Translations under genes and position numbers: made by a program | NCBI GenBank assembly: GCA_963575745.1 | Contig: CAUYUJ010021684.1 | Span: forward strand, 71,315-135,314 | DNA: 64,000 nucleotides | Direction: 5' to 3' | Source of the DNA: Prorocentrum cordatum | Taxonomy: Eukaryota > Sar > Dinophyceae > Prorocentrales > Prorocentraceae | Notes under the pieces: generated by a model | What the model was told of the DNA's origin: nothing | Database searches by the model: none | Seen by the model: only the letters and a program-made list of their open reading frames with translations | In this document: one piece after another, positions 19,607 through 30,106 of the stretch | How the letters are laid out: the number at the start of each line of letters is the position of its first letter | How positions within the stretch are numbered: the stretch's first letter is position 1

Positions 19607-21249
19607 TTCTTTTTTCTCGACGACGGCACCCTGGCGGGCGACTGGCAGGCGGTGGCGCGCCTGCTCCACCAGCTGGTGGGAGAGTTGGCGGCCGTGGGAC
19701 TCCGCTTAAGCACGGGGCCCGGGAAATGCGAGGTGGCCCCCACTGGCGGCGACGACAGCGAAGTGAACCTGCAGGATTTCCCCCCGGGCTTCCGCCTGCG
19801 CACGGACGGCTGCTTCGAACTCCTGGGCGCGCCAGTCGGCAGCGACGCCTTCTGCTTCGATCACACGCGGCAGCGAGTCGGCAAGGCCACCGAGCTCCTC
19901 GAGGCACTCGGCGCCCTCGAGCACGCCCAGGTTCCGCTCCACCTGCTGCGGCAATGCGCCGGCTTCTGCAGACTCAGCTACTCGGCGCGGGTTGCCCCGC
20001 CCAACGTGCACGCGGAAGCGCTCGTCGCGCTTGACAGCGCAGTGCGCGCCAGCCTCTAGCAGCTGAGCAGCAGCTCCCCCGCGGACGACTCCTGAGCGCA
20101 GGCGCAGCTCGCCCTCACGGCAGGCGGCCTGGCGCTGCGCTCAGCGGAGCGCCACGCGCCCGCCGCCTACCTGGCCTCCCGCGCGGCCTGCTCTGCGCTC
20201 TGCCAGCAGCTCTGGGCGGGCTACTCCAACGACGACACTGGCGCCGACGACGCCCTGGGCGCTGCCGCGGTGGCCTACAACGCCCGGCTACCACAGGCAG
20301 ACAGGATTGCCTTCGACGCTAGCCAGCACGGTGACCAGCGGGGGCTCTCTGACAGGCTGGACAAGGCCGCCAACGCCGAACTCTGGGAGCGCGCTTGCCC
20401 CGCCACCAGGGCCCACCTCTCGCTGGTTAGCGCCCCCGGCGCCATCGGCTGGCTGCAGGCACGGCCCTGCGCTGAGGTCAGCACGGAGGTCCCGCACAGC
20501 TTGATGCAGATTGCTCTGCAGAGGCGCCTGCGGGCGCAGTTGGCGGACGCCGAGACCTTCTGCCCGGCCTGCGACGGCGTCCTCGACGTCTACGGCGACG
20601 ACCACGCGCTGGTCTGCCCTTGCCGAGGGGACCGGGTCAAGCGGCACAACGCCCTACGAGACCAGGCTTTCTTCGCCGCGCAGGCCGCGGGGTTCCCGGG
20701 CTCCGAGCTCGAGCGGCCCGGCCTGCTGCAGCCTCGCGCGAGGGGCGAGGGCCCGCTGGGGGCGGAGGAGAACGGCGGCGAGCTCGACGACGGCGGCCGG
20801 CGCCCGGCGGATGTGTATATTCCCGTAACGGCGCCCCGGCCGCCCTTGACTTCGCGGTCACCTCAGGGCTGCGGGGCGACTTGCTCGCCGCCTCGGCTGC
20901 CGCGCCCGGCGCCGCGGCCGAGCGGCACGAGGAGCAAAAGCGCCTCTTCCTCGACACCGAGCGCAGCTGCGCCGCCGCCGGGATCACCTTCATTCCCATG
21001 GTGGTCGAGGCGCACGGCAGCGGCTGGGGCAGGGAGGCGCGACGCGCCCGGGCCGTCCTGGCCAAGCGCGCGGCGGACGCCACGGGGGGCGACCCCTCGC
21101 AGGTGGCGGCGGAGCACGCCCAGCGACTCTCGCATCTCCTCCAGAAGGAGAGCGCGCGGGCCGTGCTCCGCAGGCTGCAGGCGCCGGCCGGGGCGCCCGC
21201 GGCCAGGCTGGCGGCGGCCACGGCGGCTAGCGCGGCCGACGCCGCCTGA
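19607..21249 (+). pseudogene. RLE-LINE ORF, 3' part: RT catalytic motif, CCHC finger and restriction-like endonuclease
   Basis: The frame begins with FFFLDDGTLAG, the F-x-D-D catalytic box of the LINE RT whose 5' part ends at 12,630. It continues through LRLSTGPGKCEVAPTGG and FELLGAPVGS (thumb-proximal blocks), meets stops at 20,057 and 20,093, then reads ETFCPACDGVLDVYGDDHAL and VCPCRGDRVKRHNALRDQ, a C-x2-C...H/C...RHN finger. RRPADVYIP is followed by a shift near 20,820 into AALDFAVTSGLR, EEQKRLFLDTERSC and ITFIPMVVEAHGSGWG, the D...LDFAV...ExxK pattern of the PD-(D/E)XK endonuclease found at the C-terminus of RLE LINEs. The final stop is at 21,247-21,249. Confidence 0.8.
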
Positions 21250-21520
21250 ACCGCCGCCCTCCCCTGACCACGACCACCCCCTCCACTGACCACGACCACC
21301 GCCCCCGACGCCCTGCCCCGACGACCCCCCCTGGCCTTGGCCACGACGACGGCCACCTCCGTCCGCCCCCTGCTTGCTCTGCGCTGCCTCTGCTGCTTCC
21401 CTCCCTCCTTCTGGTCAGCGTCTGTTCGGTGTGTTTTTCCTCTTGCCCCTCGTCTTCCTCATCCCCCCCCTCCTCCTCCTCCTCCTCCTCCTCCTCCCGG
21501 GGCTTGGCGCCGCCGCCGCC
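21250..21520 (+). other. Probable 3' UTR/tail of the RLE LINE
   Basis: After the ORF stop come two imperfect copies of CTGACCACGACCACC (near 21,264 and 21,287) and related ACGACGACC blocks, then a pyrimidine-rich stretch ending in a run of TCC (about 21,470-21,505). No target-site duplication could be paired by eye. Confidence 0.35.
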
Positions 21521-21996
21521 CGTCGGCCAGCCCCGCAACAGGGCGATGGCGGCCTCTGCCTCAGGCGAAGAAGCCCGACGGCAACCGTCGCCTTTGGGCG
21601 CGGAGCCCGCCAGGCCGCGCGGCCAGCATAGGGCCCTCCAGCGAGGCGACCACTTGGGGCGCCGCGCCAAGGAGCGTTCGCGCACGGCCATCGCTCACGG
21701 CTTGAGAACGGTTGTAGATTTAGTGGCACTGCTGGGCGTGTTTCTCCCAGTGGCGCGCGTGCGCCCTTGGGAGGCTCTGTGACCCTTTGGAACTGCCTTG
21801 GGGCAGCCTTCGACCCTCTGGGAGGCATATACCGGACGCCATGCGGAGCCATGGGCCGTGGCTGAGAATGCTGTGCCATCTTTGGCGTCGTGGTCGGGGC
21901 CACCTCGCAGGGGTCGACCTTTTTCGAGTCAGGGTCGTCGATGCCCCCGTTGAAGACGACGGCTTTGGTTAAGTCAGCTTCTAAGCGCTGCTCCAC
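21415..21996 (-). other. Minus-strand coding-like ORF of unknown function
   Basis: A 193-residue frame whose N-terminal half looks coding: ADLTKAVVFNGGIDDPDSKK, EVAPTTTPKMAQHSQ and GVRYMPPRGSKAAPRQFQ. The C-terminal half becomes Ala/Pro/Arg-rich and reads through the TCC tract, so it is unlikely to be real protein there. It lies just downstream (minus strand) of the membrane-helix ORFs and could belong to the same element interrupted by the LINE. Confidence 0.3.
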
Positions 21997-22077
21997 TGCC
22001 CTCCTGCTCCTCTCCTCCTCCTCCTCATCCAGCGGCTGCCACTTGCGGGCCAGAGTCGCATGACTCTGAGGTGCAGC

Positions 22078-22787
22078 CTAGTACTTTACATGCCGCTTCT
22101 TGCCACTGAGCGCTAGTCCCCTCCCTCCCCCCCCCCCTCCGCTAATGCATGCCCGACGCGGGGGCGCGCCGTGCAACCGACTCGGACGCTCCCCGCGCGC
22201 GCCGTGCTGCCGCTGCCGCCGACGGCCTGCCCACGACCGGCAGCCCCACCGAGGACGACAGACTCCAGCCCAGGCTCGGGACCAAATCGCGAAGCTCAGG
22301 GCAGAGCCCAGCACAGCGGCCACCGCGATCACCACCAAGGCTATGGCAGCCCACTGCAACCTGGCCCAGTAGGCCCCGAGCATGTAGCGGCCCATGGAGT
22401 CCACCAGTCCCATGATAAAGGCGATGAAATGGTGGAGGAGGGCGCCCACAGCATAGCCCATCCTCTCGCCCAGCCACTTCAGCACCTTCTCGACTCCTGC
22501 GCTGAACATCTCTTTGGAGAGGAGCGGAAACCTCGGTTCCGCATCAGGAGAGGGGGCCCCCGGCTGCGGCGGCGCCTCGCCGACCCCTGTGGCGTTGGCA
22601 TTGCCACCCGACCCCGGCGGGGGCGGGGGGGGGGGCTCTCTTCTGCAGCTCGTGCCTCCTTAGCCTGGCTCTCCTGCTTGACCTCGTCCTGTGTCGGAGC
22701 TGGCCTCCTGGGCGTCTCCGTCTCCTCCTTCGCCGAAGAGCCTCCAACTGGGGGCTCAGGCTTCGCCTCCGCTGGGAGGACGTCAGA
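22078..22787 (-). pseudogene. Minus-strand ORF with two predicted membrane helices
   Basis: From 22,787 an acidic/Pro-rich linker leads across a C11 homopolymer (22,625-22,635) into MFSAGVEKVLKWLGERMGYA, HHFIAFIMGLVDSMGRYMLG and LQWAAIALVVIAVAAVLGSA, two hydrophobic helices, and then an Arg-rich cytoplasm-like segment. The frame breaks near 22,250. In-frame TAG codons (near 22,789 YYGYY-stop) separate it from the upstream ORF. Membrane-helix ORFs also stand at the 5' end of the tyrosine-recombinase element, so this is likely the 5' end of a minus-strand retroelement, possibly the one at 1-9.2 kb. Confidence 0.4.
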
Positions 22788-23378
22788 CTAGTAGTAGCCG
22801 TAGTAGCGGTAGTACTCCTGGTCATTCCCGCTACTCTTGGCTGAGCGTTCGTCCGGGCCGGCCATGGCTGGTGGCGGGTCCGTGACCAAGGGCTCGCTCG
22901 GGGCAGGGAGCGCTGCCGATGGACGTGGCCCGGATGGCGCCTCCACCGCTAGCAGCTCGTCGCTGTCCGTAGTGCTGCAGCTGGCTCCACGCATCTCGTC
23001 CGGAGAAGCCTGCTGCTCGCCTCCTTCGTCATCGGGTCCAGCGCGCTCATGACCTCCCTCCTCGGGGCCCGTCACTGTAGCCGACGCGTGGACCGTCGCG
23101 TACCAGGTGATACCGAAGGACACGTCAAGCCACGTGGCCAATGCGCCCATGGCCAAGGCCAATGTGCACTCTGGCCGATGGACAGGCCTCATCCTCGAGC
23201 GATCCCTCGAGGGCGCCCACGCGTCCGCTGCGGACCGCGGGGCTCCCCTCCGGAGCCCCCGTCCGCACTGGAGGGGGGACCTGGCCCAGCCACTATCCAG
23301 CACTCCTCGGAGTGCGCGTGCTATGGCCCCGCCCGCCCACCCCAAAAATATCCGCGGTTCCGCAGGAGCCTTGAGCAA
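22788..23378 (-). other. Minus-strand ORF with one membrane segment and acidic tail
   Basis: A 196-residue frame. A hydrophobic stretch (CTLALAMGALATWLDVSFGI then TWYATVHASATV) is followed by an acidic Ser/Glu/Pro-rich tail ending NDQEYYRYYGYY and TAG. The upstream half is Arg/Gly-rich. No known domain is visible. In-frame continuation beyond the stop suggests it is the 5' part of the membrane-helix ORF at 22,078-22,787. Confidence 0.35.
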
Positions 23379-24352
23379 ACGGCGGCGGAGGAGGACAGCA
23401 GGAGAGGAGGCTACGAGGCGGGAGGAAACCCACTGTTCTCACGAACGATCACTCTCCACGCCGACGTCGCCGATGCATCGGCGATTCGGTGCGATCCCCC
23501 GCCCGACCCCATCTACAGTCAAAGCGCATAGTTAGGACGAGCAATTTTTCAAGGTTGCAGTTGCATCCTTCCCCTGCGGCCCATCCTTGGCCATTTTCGT
23601 TGGGCACGCCCCGTTCGACAAGTGTCGACATGGCCTTCCGAGGCGCTTGCATCCTCATCGTGCATCTTTATTGTACGCGGTGACTGTGCTCTGCCCCCCC
23701 CCTCCCCTCCCTCCTCCCGCCCCCGGCGGGTGGGGCAGGCGCTTCTCTTCGAACTCTCTTTCTTAGGGGGGCAGGGCAGGGACGGGGCGCGCGGGGTGGG
23801 GGGGTGGGGTCTCCGCCATGGGGCCCTGGACACTATGCCCGCCCAGTTCGGGGCTCAGGAGACGGAGGTCAGTGCAAACGGGGGTTCGGCCGGAGCGCCG
23901 GATCTTGCAGGATCTTGCAGGGCCAGGGTCGCATTGACCCGGGCTTGGGAGCAGGATCCTGCAGGATCTCGCAGGATCCTACAAAGCCTGACTAACCCGG
24001 GTCTGCACTGACCCAGCTCCGTGTCGGGGGCGGTAAAGAGGGGGGACGGATAGCATGGCGGGGGCCATGACATCGCCCCAGATGTCATGGCGCCTCTTCT
24101 TGTTTCACTGCGTCCTTGGCCCCCCCTGGGCGGCGCACGTGCCACCGGCCATGATTTGCGCACCCCTCTCCCGGACGCCCCCCGCCGCGAGTCCCCGACC
24201 AGTGGGGCCGGGGGAGGCCAGGGGCGCGCGAGACGGGAGGAGGAGGTCCTCGCCCCTCCCTCTGCAGCCCTGCCCCCCCTATTTCCTTCCTCTTGCCGCG
24301 CCCTCCTCCCCGCTCGCCCTCGGCGCGTCCCCTCGCCCGAGGTCGGCCCCTC
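23379..24352. other. No recognisable gene; short GGATCYTGCA repeats
   Basis: Open frames here are short and shifting. Between about 23,895 and 23,985 the decamer GGATCTTGCA/GGATCCTGCA recurs in tandem or near tandem, including the palindromic GCAGGATCCTGC. The right end is CT-rich and GC-rich up to the assembly gap. I see no exon that I can support. Confidence 0.4.
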
Positions 24353-24452
24353 NNNNNNNNNNNNNNNNNNNNNNNNNNNNNNNNNNNNNNNNNNNNNNNN
24401 NNNNNNNNNNNNNNNNNNNNNNNNNNNNNNNNNNNNNNNNNNNNNNNNNNNN
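24353..24452. other. Assembly gap of 100 N
   Basis: Exactly 100 N, a conventional placeholder, so the true distance is unknown. It adjoins an ATC-type microsatellite on its right, which probably caused the gap. Any frame crossing it is meaningless. Confidence 0.98.
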
Positions 24453-24462
24453 TCATCATCGC

Positions 24463-24500
<38 letters not shown>

Positions 24501-24685
24501 CCGCCGTCGTCATTATCATCAACATCAGCAGCATCAGCAGCATCAGCATCAGCATCATCAGCATCAGCATCATCATCATCAGCATCATCATCATCAGCAG
24601 CATCAGCATCATAATCATCATCATCATCATCATCAGCATCATCATCATCATCGTCATCGTCATCGTCATCATCATCATCATCACC

Positions 24686-24717
<32 letters not shown>

Positions 24718-24718
24718 T

Positions 24719-24757
<39 letters not shown>

Positions 24758-24815
24758 TCCCTCCTCCTCCTCCTGCTTTTCCTCCTCCTCCTCCTCCTCC
24801 TCCCCCTCCTCCTCC
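24453..24815. repeat. ATC/TCC trinucleotide microsatellite
   Basis: Imperfect (CAT/CGT/CAG)n passing into (ATC)n and then (CTC)n. Long open frames here (His, Ile, Ser, Asp or Met runs) are artefacts of the 3-nt period. Confidence 0.95.
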
Positions 24816-25061
24816 AGGCTGCTATTTGGGCTCCCACGCGCGCGGGGGCGCGCGAGGGGGGCTTCCATCGGGCCCCAGACGCCGGCGGCCCGCGGCGATT
24901 GCGGGCGCTGGTGCACCTCGGCGACGGCTGGCCGCTCGCCTCGACGGCGCTCGCCGTCGCCAGCCTGGCACAGGCGGCAGCGGCGACGCCGCGCGGAGGC
25001 TCGCCAGGTCCTTCGCGTCGCGGAGGCCCGCAGGACGCTGGCAGGCCACCACGGCGAGGCC

Positions 25062-26038
25062 ATGGCGCAGGACGACGTGGCCCATGGAGCCCCTTGGCGC
25101 ACAGCTCAGGGGCGTGGCGGCGGCGGCCCTGTGTGGGCATGCGCGGCCACGCGGGCGTGCGGGTTCGCCAGCAACTACGCGACCCGCGAGACCTGCTGGG
25201 CCTGCGGCCGCGACCGCCAGGGCAGGCCTACGGGAGCCAAGGGCGCCCGCCAGCCCACCAGGCCGCGCTCGGCGACCAAGCCTCGCTCGCTGGGCGCTGG
25301 CAGTGATCGCCATCTTCGCGGCGCTCCTCCTGGGGCCGACGGCGGGGGCACCGCGGAGTCCAACGCGGTGGTCAAGTGCCGTCGGGCCCTCAAGGCGCTG
25401 CGCAGCATCTATGACGAAAAGCACTCCCTCGTCGTGGCTGCCAAGGCCGAGCTCGGCCAGGCCGAAGCACAAGAGCGAGCTCACATGGCGCCAGCCGACG
25501 TGCTCCGCTCAGCGCTGGACAGGCAGGCATCCCGTGAAGAGGAGCGAGCAAAGCTCCAGACGGAGGTCGACACGCTGGCAGCCCAGCTCAAATCGGCCAC
25601 CGACAAGCTGGACCGCGTCAAGCAGCACCTCGTGGAGTCCAACGAGGAGGTGGCGCAGGCCCAGCTGGCCAATGCAGCACATACCGCACCACTGGGTGGC
25701 GATGCGGCATATTCGGTGGCGGCGCTCCAGCAGCTTCTCCAGTCAGCCCACAACTCCATCCAGCAGGGCCAGGATCGCAACATCGTGTGCGTGCCATCCT
25801 GGAGCAGCTGGTGGGACATGTGCGCACGCTGGGGGACGCAATGCCGAGGCCTTCTCAGCCAGGCCAGACGGCGATGGAGGTGGAAGCCTTTCGCACCGCG
25901 GGCGGGCAGCCCGCTGGCGTCGGCGCCCACGCAGCAGCCACAGCAGCCGCAGCGCATGCAGCACCAGGCGCAGCGCGTGCACCTGCAGCACCACCAGTCC
26001 CAGCAGCACCGACGCCATCAGGAGCAGCAGAGGAATAG
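25062..26038 (+). pseudogene. LINE ORF1: RanBP2-like zinc finger and coiled coil
   Basis: Starts MAQDDVAHGAPWR. Near residues 25-55 it reads VWACAATRACGFASNYATRE then TCWACGRDRQG, fitting W-x-C-x4-C-x3-N-x6-C-x2-C of RanBP2-type fingers, which commonly bind single-stranded RNA. A long helical region follows (VVKCRRALKALRSIYDEKHS, EEERAKLQTEVDTLAAQLKS and DKLDRVKQHLVESNEEVAQA) with heptad spacing, likely a trimerising or dimerising coiled coil as in other LINE ORF1 proteins. A shift near 25,780 moves to ILEQLVGHVRTLGDAMPRPS and an Ala/Pro-rich tail ending at 26,038. The role would be binding element RNA in a ribonucleoprotein. Confidence 0.65.
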
Positions 26039-26044
26039 TGGGAG

Positions 26045-28806
26045 TATGCGGGCACCACGTAGACGAGCCACGCGCCGCAGGGCGCGCACCAGCATGGGGG
26101 TTGTCACATTCAATGGGTATTGCTGGCGATCGTGCCAGCAGTTTTTGCAGAATGGAGCGACAGATGCGCTGGTGGTAACGGCTCAGGAACTTCGACTTGA
26201 TGGCGAAGCTTTGGATCAGGCGCGAACATGGGCGACGAGAAATGGATGGCAGCCATTCATCAGTCCGTGCAGGCGCCTGGCTTCCAAGCTGCCGAGCGCG
26301 GGCGTGGGGATCTTTGTCAGGGCGCATGTATCCACTACTCTTCTTAGTGGTGTTGGGGGCGTTACTGACGGGTTCGAGATCTTACGTTCGTGGGCGGCGG
26401 CAGTGCACGTACACGCGGGGATCAAGGGGGGCTTCATCGTCGGGTCGGCGTACATGGAGTCGGTCCCAGACCCCGACTTTCCCACCACTAACTACCAGAA
26501 GCTCATGCGCATCGCGGAGTGCATGCGTTACTTCTCCGCCCCTTTTGATCTTCGCAGGCGACTGGAACACGGAGCCTGCCAACATGGAGGTGCTGGGCTT
26601 CTTGCAGATCATGCTTGCCATCGCGGTGGCCACTCAAACGTCGGGCACACGTCGCTCGGCAAAGACGGGCACCTACAGCACCATCGACTACTGGCTGGCC
26701 CCACCTGGCTTTGCGAAGGCTTGTGGCGTCCCCTGCGTGCTCGACTCTTGGGCCCCGAGGCCCCACTATCCTGTGCGCATGGATCTCGACGCGAAGCCCA
26801 GGGCGCACACGCAGATGCACCTGAAGGCGCCCAAGCCTTTCCCCAAGCAGGCGCCGCGGTACTCAGGAGCCAGTCCTTTGTATGGACCGCCCAAATTGCA
26901 GCCCTACCTGGACGTTGTCAGGCAAGATGCTGATCTCGGACGACCTGAAGATGGGGAGCAGGCTCAGCGGCGGCTCGACGGCCCCCACGCCAATTTCATC
27001 TCGTTCGTGGAGCAGGACCTCTGCCACATCTACCAGGTGGACGTGCGAGATCGCGAGAAGTACTGTGGAAGAGCGGAAGCTCCTGCATATGTCTGGCGTC
27101 CGGCGGGAGGGCCCATCTTCAAAGGAGCTCCAGCAGCGGGCTCCGAAGCCCGCTGCGTGCGCAACGTGACCATCGCGCTGCAAGACCTGGCCGCTCATCT
27201 TGAAAGGGCAGAGCCAACAGGTCATCCTTCGCCAGCTACCACTTCGGCTTCGACTTATTCAGGCGGCGTAGGCAACGCGGGCTCCAGCTCTCATTCGAAG
27301 TTTGATGTTGGCATGGCTGCGCAGCGGACGACGCCACGAGATCGCGACAAGGATGAAGTTTCTCGTGGGGCATCTACTTATTCAGGTGACACCAGCGACT
27401 CGGGCCCCAGCTCTCATTTGAAGTTTGCAGTTGGCGATCGCGAGGGACCTACCCCACCGAGGCGTCGAGCTCCAGGTCTTATAGGGCCCAAATGGGCCCG
27501 CATCACGAGGGCTCTTCGGCCAGGTCATCGTCAGGACATCCACGCGACGGAGGGCATGATGCTGTTCGAGTGGGCTTGGCCTGTGCTACATTATGCGCGC
27601 AGACTGGAGGCCTCACAGTACATCCTGGTTGTCAAAGCTCTTGCCCTGACCTTCGAAGGCCACGCCAAGGGTCTCGAGCAGCAGGCAGCCAACAGGAGGG
27701 TCAAGAGCTTTCACAAGTGGGCCCAGGACGCGCTTATCACAGGCGCCTCCCCAGTCTTCGGCATGACCAAGCTGAAGGGATGGGAGCACAATGAGGTAGA
27801 CAGGCTCGGTATTCGCTCAGCCCTTCCACAAGCAGTAGCAGACTGCCAGATGGACATGTGGAATGACATATGGCAAGGTACCAAGATCTCCAAAGCTGCG
27901 GATAAGGACATCATCTATAAGGACGTGGGCAGCATCACCTGTGATGTCAGCCTCGGCGACAACGAGTTCGACGTCGATCACATTGCAGACAGCCAGGACG
28001 ACCTGATGAAGCTCATCCGCACCCTACCATGCGAGGCCATGCAGGTCCCCACGATCGAAGACGTACGGCGTGCTTCGGGATCTTTTGCGTGGAAGACGGG
28101 GCTTGGTGCTGACGCAATGCCTCCACGAGCGTACTCTCTTTTGGTCGACGACGCCGTGGCCATGCTCGTGTACCTCCTATGGGCAGCGGAGGCCTGGGGA
28201 CGATGGCCCACCACCATCATGGCCATTCACGTGATGCTGTTGGCGAAGCCCCAGGGCGGCTTCAGGCCGATAGCCTTGCCCCCGTCCATCTACAGGGTGT
28301 ACGCCAAGATCAGGATCGTCCACGTGCGCAGGTGGGCGGCCAACCACACGCGTCCTTACTTCGCGCTGGTCTCAGGACGATCTACGATAGATGTGGGTGC
28401 GCGCACCATGGTCTACGCTGAGGCAGCCGACGCAAGAGACCAGGACGCCATCATCACAGCCCTGATTGACACCAGCAAGTGCTTCGACAGGCTCGAGTGG
28501 ATCAAGATCATCGAGGCCGCCAAGCACTTTGGGTTCCCGCTCAGCGCCCTGCGCAGTGTCCTGGCCATGTACGCCGCTCCGAGGCGCATTCGATGGGGCA
28601 CGACCTTCTCATGTGCCGTCAGGGCCACGCAAGGGGCTCTACCTGGGTGCTCGGTGGCAATGCATTTGTTGCAACTGATCATGATCCTGCCCTTCGATGT
28701 TTATCAGGCGTCGATCACACAGATACCGCGCACCCTGGACATCTATGCAGATGATATCACGTTTCAGATCATGATGAAGGCGAATGAGATTGTCCAGGCA
28801 GCTTAG
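26045..28806 (+). pseudogene. LINE ORF2: APE-type endonuclease and reverse transcriptase
   Basis: The endonuclease starts near 26,095 with TFNGYCWRSCQQFLQ, then VVTAQELRLDGEALDQA (Glu of the TQE-like motif) and SAGVGIFVRAH. A shift near 26,540 leads to LIFAGDWNTEP (GDxN at 26,557-26,568), YSTIDYWLAPP and RPHYPVRMDL (terminal His motif). A linker with an internal duplication follows (27,250-27,440). The RT includes KTGLGADAMPPRAYSLL, LLAKPQGGFRPIALPPSIYR, ALIDTSKCFDRLEW (first Asp), ATQGALPGCSVAMHL and LDIYADDITFQI (YADD at 28,744-28,755). A TAG at 28,804-28,806 stops the frame, but coding sequence clearly continues. The endonuclease would nick target DNA to prime reverse transcription. Confidence 0.8.
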
Positions 28807-30106
28807 GCGGCCATCGGCAGGTTGGCGGTGGTCCTCCAAGCACTTGAGCTTCCCATCGCCAAAGACAAGGCTAAGATCCTGGGGTCAGCGGAGGACATCG
28901 CATGGGGTTCTCAGTATGGCTTTCAGGTGGTCAACAAGCTGAGCGTCCTTGGCCTGGAATGTCGTGCATGGGGCTCGTCTGGCCTACATGGAGATCCACA
29001 AGCGCGTCAGGAAGATCAAGGAGCGGATCCCGGGGTTCAGGAAGCTCAAGGGCATGGCGAAGTTGGCCAAGCGGATCGCTCGGCCATGCTTGGCGCCTGG
29101 CATGACCTACGGCCTCCATGTGGTGGGGGCCCCGCCAGCCACGGTAGCCGCGATGATGAACGTGGTCCGCACAGGCTGGAGCAAGACGCCCGCGGCTTCA
29201 TCCACATGGTTTGCATCACTCTTGGAAGAAGGTCCCAACCAGATGCCTGATGCGATGGCGACCGTGGAGCCCATCTTCACATGGGCGCAGATGGTGTTCG
29301 ACCAGAAGATCCCCATGGACACGATCGAGCGCGCCTGGAAGATTCAGTCGGCAGCCTTGGCATCGGCATCGGCCCCATGGAGCTCCATCGCGGGACCTGC
29401 AGGCGCCGTCACCCTCAACCTGAGGCGTCTGGGCTGGAGGGCGCATTCAGCCACGCATTGGGAGACGGGCAACGGCACCACGCTGAAGCTGAACGAGGTT
29501 GCACCCAAGTGGGTGCGCACGATGGCGAGACGCAGCTACAGATCGGTGAAGTGGGAGGAGTGGGCATCCAAAGTGGAACATGCAGCAGAACACCCACCTG
29601 CCCCACGCGACCCGCGAGGTTACTGGATCGAGCCGATCGCAGCCATGATGCACGCACCTCCTGAGGCGACTACTTGGAACTTGCAGCCCAAGGCCAGAGG
29701 CGCCCTCAGGTCCACCATCATTGGAGCGCAATGGCCACAACAGCGCCTCTACACCATGGGCTACGCGGACTCTCAGATGTGCCAGTATTGCGGAGACGTT
29801 GTTGGAGATTTACACCACAGATTTTGGAAGTGCCCCCGTTGTGCAGATACGAGGGCAGCTGCCATGGATGATTTGATAGTGGACATGGCCAGTGAGGCTT
29901 CCCGAATGACCCCTTCTACACCAGGGCGCTGCTTCCTCGGGCAGTACTCTCAGATATTCCGCCACCCTTGGACACGCAGAGGTGGTGGCACTGCATGGGG
30001 GGCCAGGCCATGGACATCACAGGGGCAGTGGTCACTGACGGATCGGCCACGTCGCCATTATACTGGCCTGAGGCGAGCCGTGCAGGATGGGGCATTGCCA
30101 TCTTAG
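28807..30106 (+). pseudogene. LINE ORF2 continuation: RT thumb and zf-RVT-like finger
   Basis: Directly after the TAG the same frame gives LAVVLQALELPIAKDKAKIL and SQYGFQVVNKLSVLGLE, a thumb-like block. A shift near 28,950 leads into RVRKIKERIPGFRKLKGMAK, KRIARPCLAPGMTYGLHVVG and a long helical connector. At 29,780-29,838 MCQYCGDVVGDLHHRFWKCP gives the C-x2-C...HH...C finger that ends many LINE RT proteins (zf-RVT). The frame runs to 30,106 but is overtaken by the RNase H frame from about 29,990. Confidence 0.7.

Larger units (their letters stand above)
10600..21500 (+). mobile_element. RLE-type non-LTR retrotransposon, interrupted by a nested element
   Basis: The element has an N-terminal Pro/Ala-rich region, a CCCC finger (about 11,268-11,333), RT, a CCHC-like finger (20,558-20,660) and a PD-(D/E)XK-type endonuclease near the C-terminus, in the order typical of restriction-like-endonuclease LINEs (R2/R4/CRE-like). 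The RT is split between 12,630 and 19,606 by the tyrosine-recombinase element. Reading ALDLT on the left joins FFFLDDGTLAG on the right in a single open frame, so the LINE copy is older than the inserted element. Frameshifts (near 12,100 and 20,820) and two stops (20,057-20,059 TAG, 20,093-20,095 TGA) show decay. Outer boundaries are approximate, and the 3' end may be the TCC run at about 21,470-21,505. Confidence 0.8.

Noticed and set aside
23895-23985. Possible CRISPR-like or terminator palindromes (GCAGGATCCTGC)
   Set aside because: Only a few degenerate decamers without regular spacers. Context is eukaryotic.
24055-26178. 700-residue frame with His/Gln/Arg runs spanning the gap
   Set aside because: It crosses the 100-N gap and the ATC/TCC microsatellite. 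The runs come from a 3-nt period, and the LINE ORF1 is in another frame.
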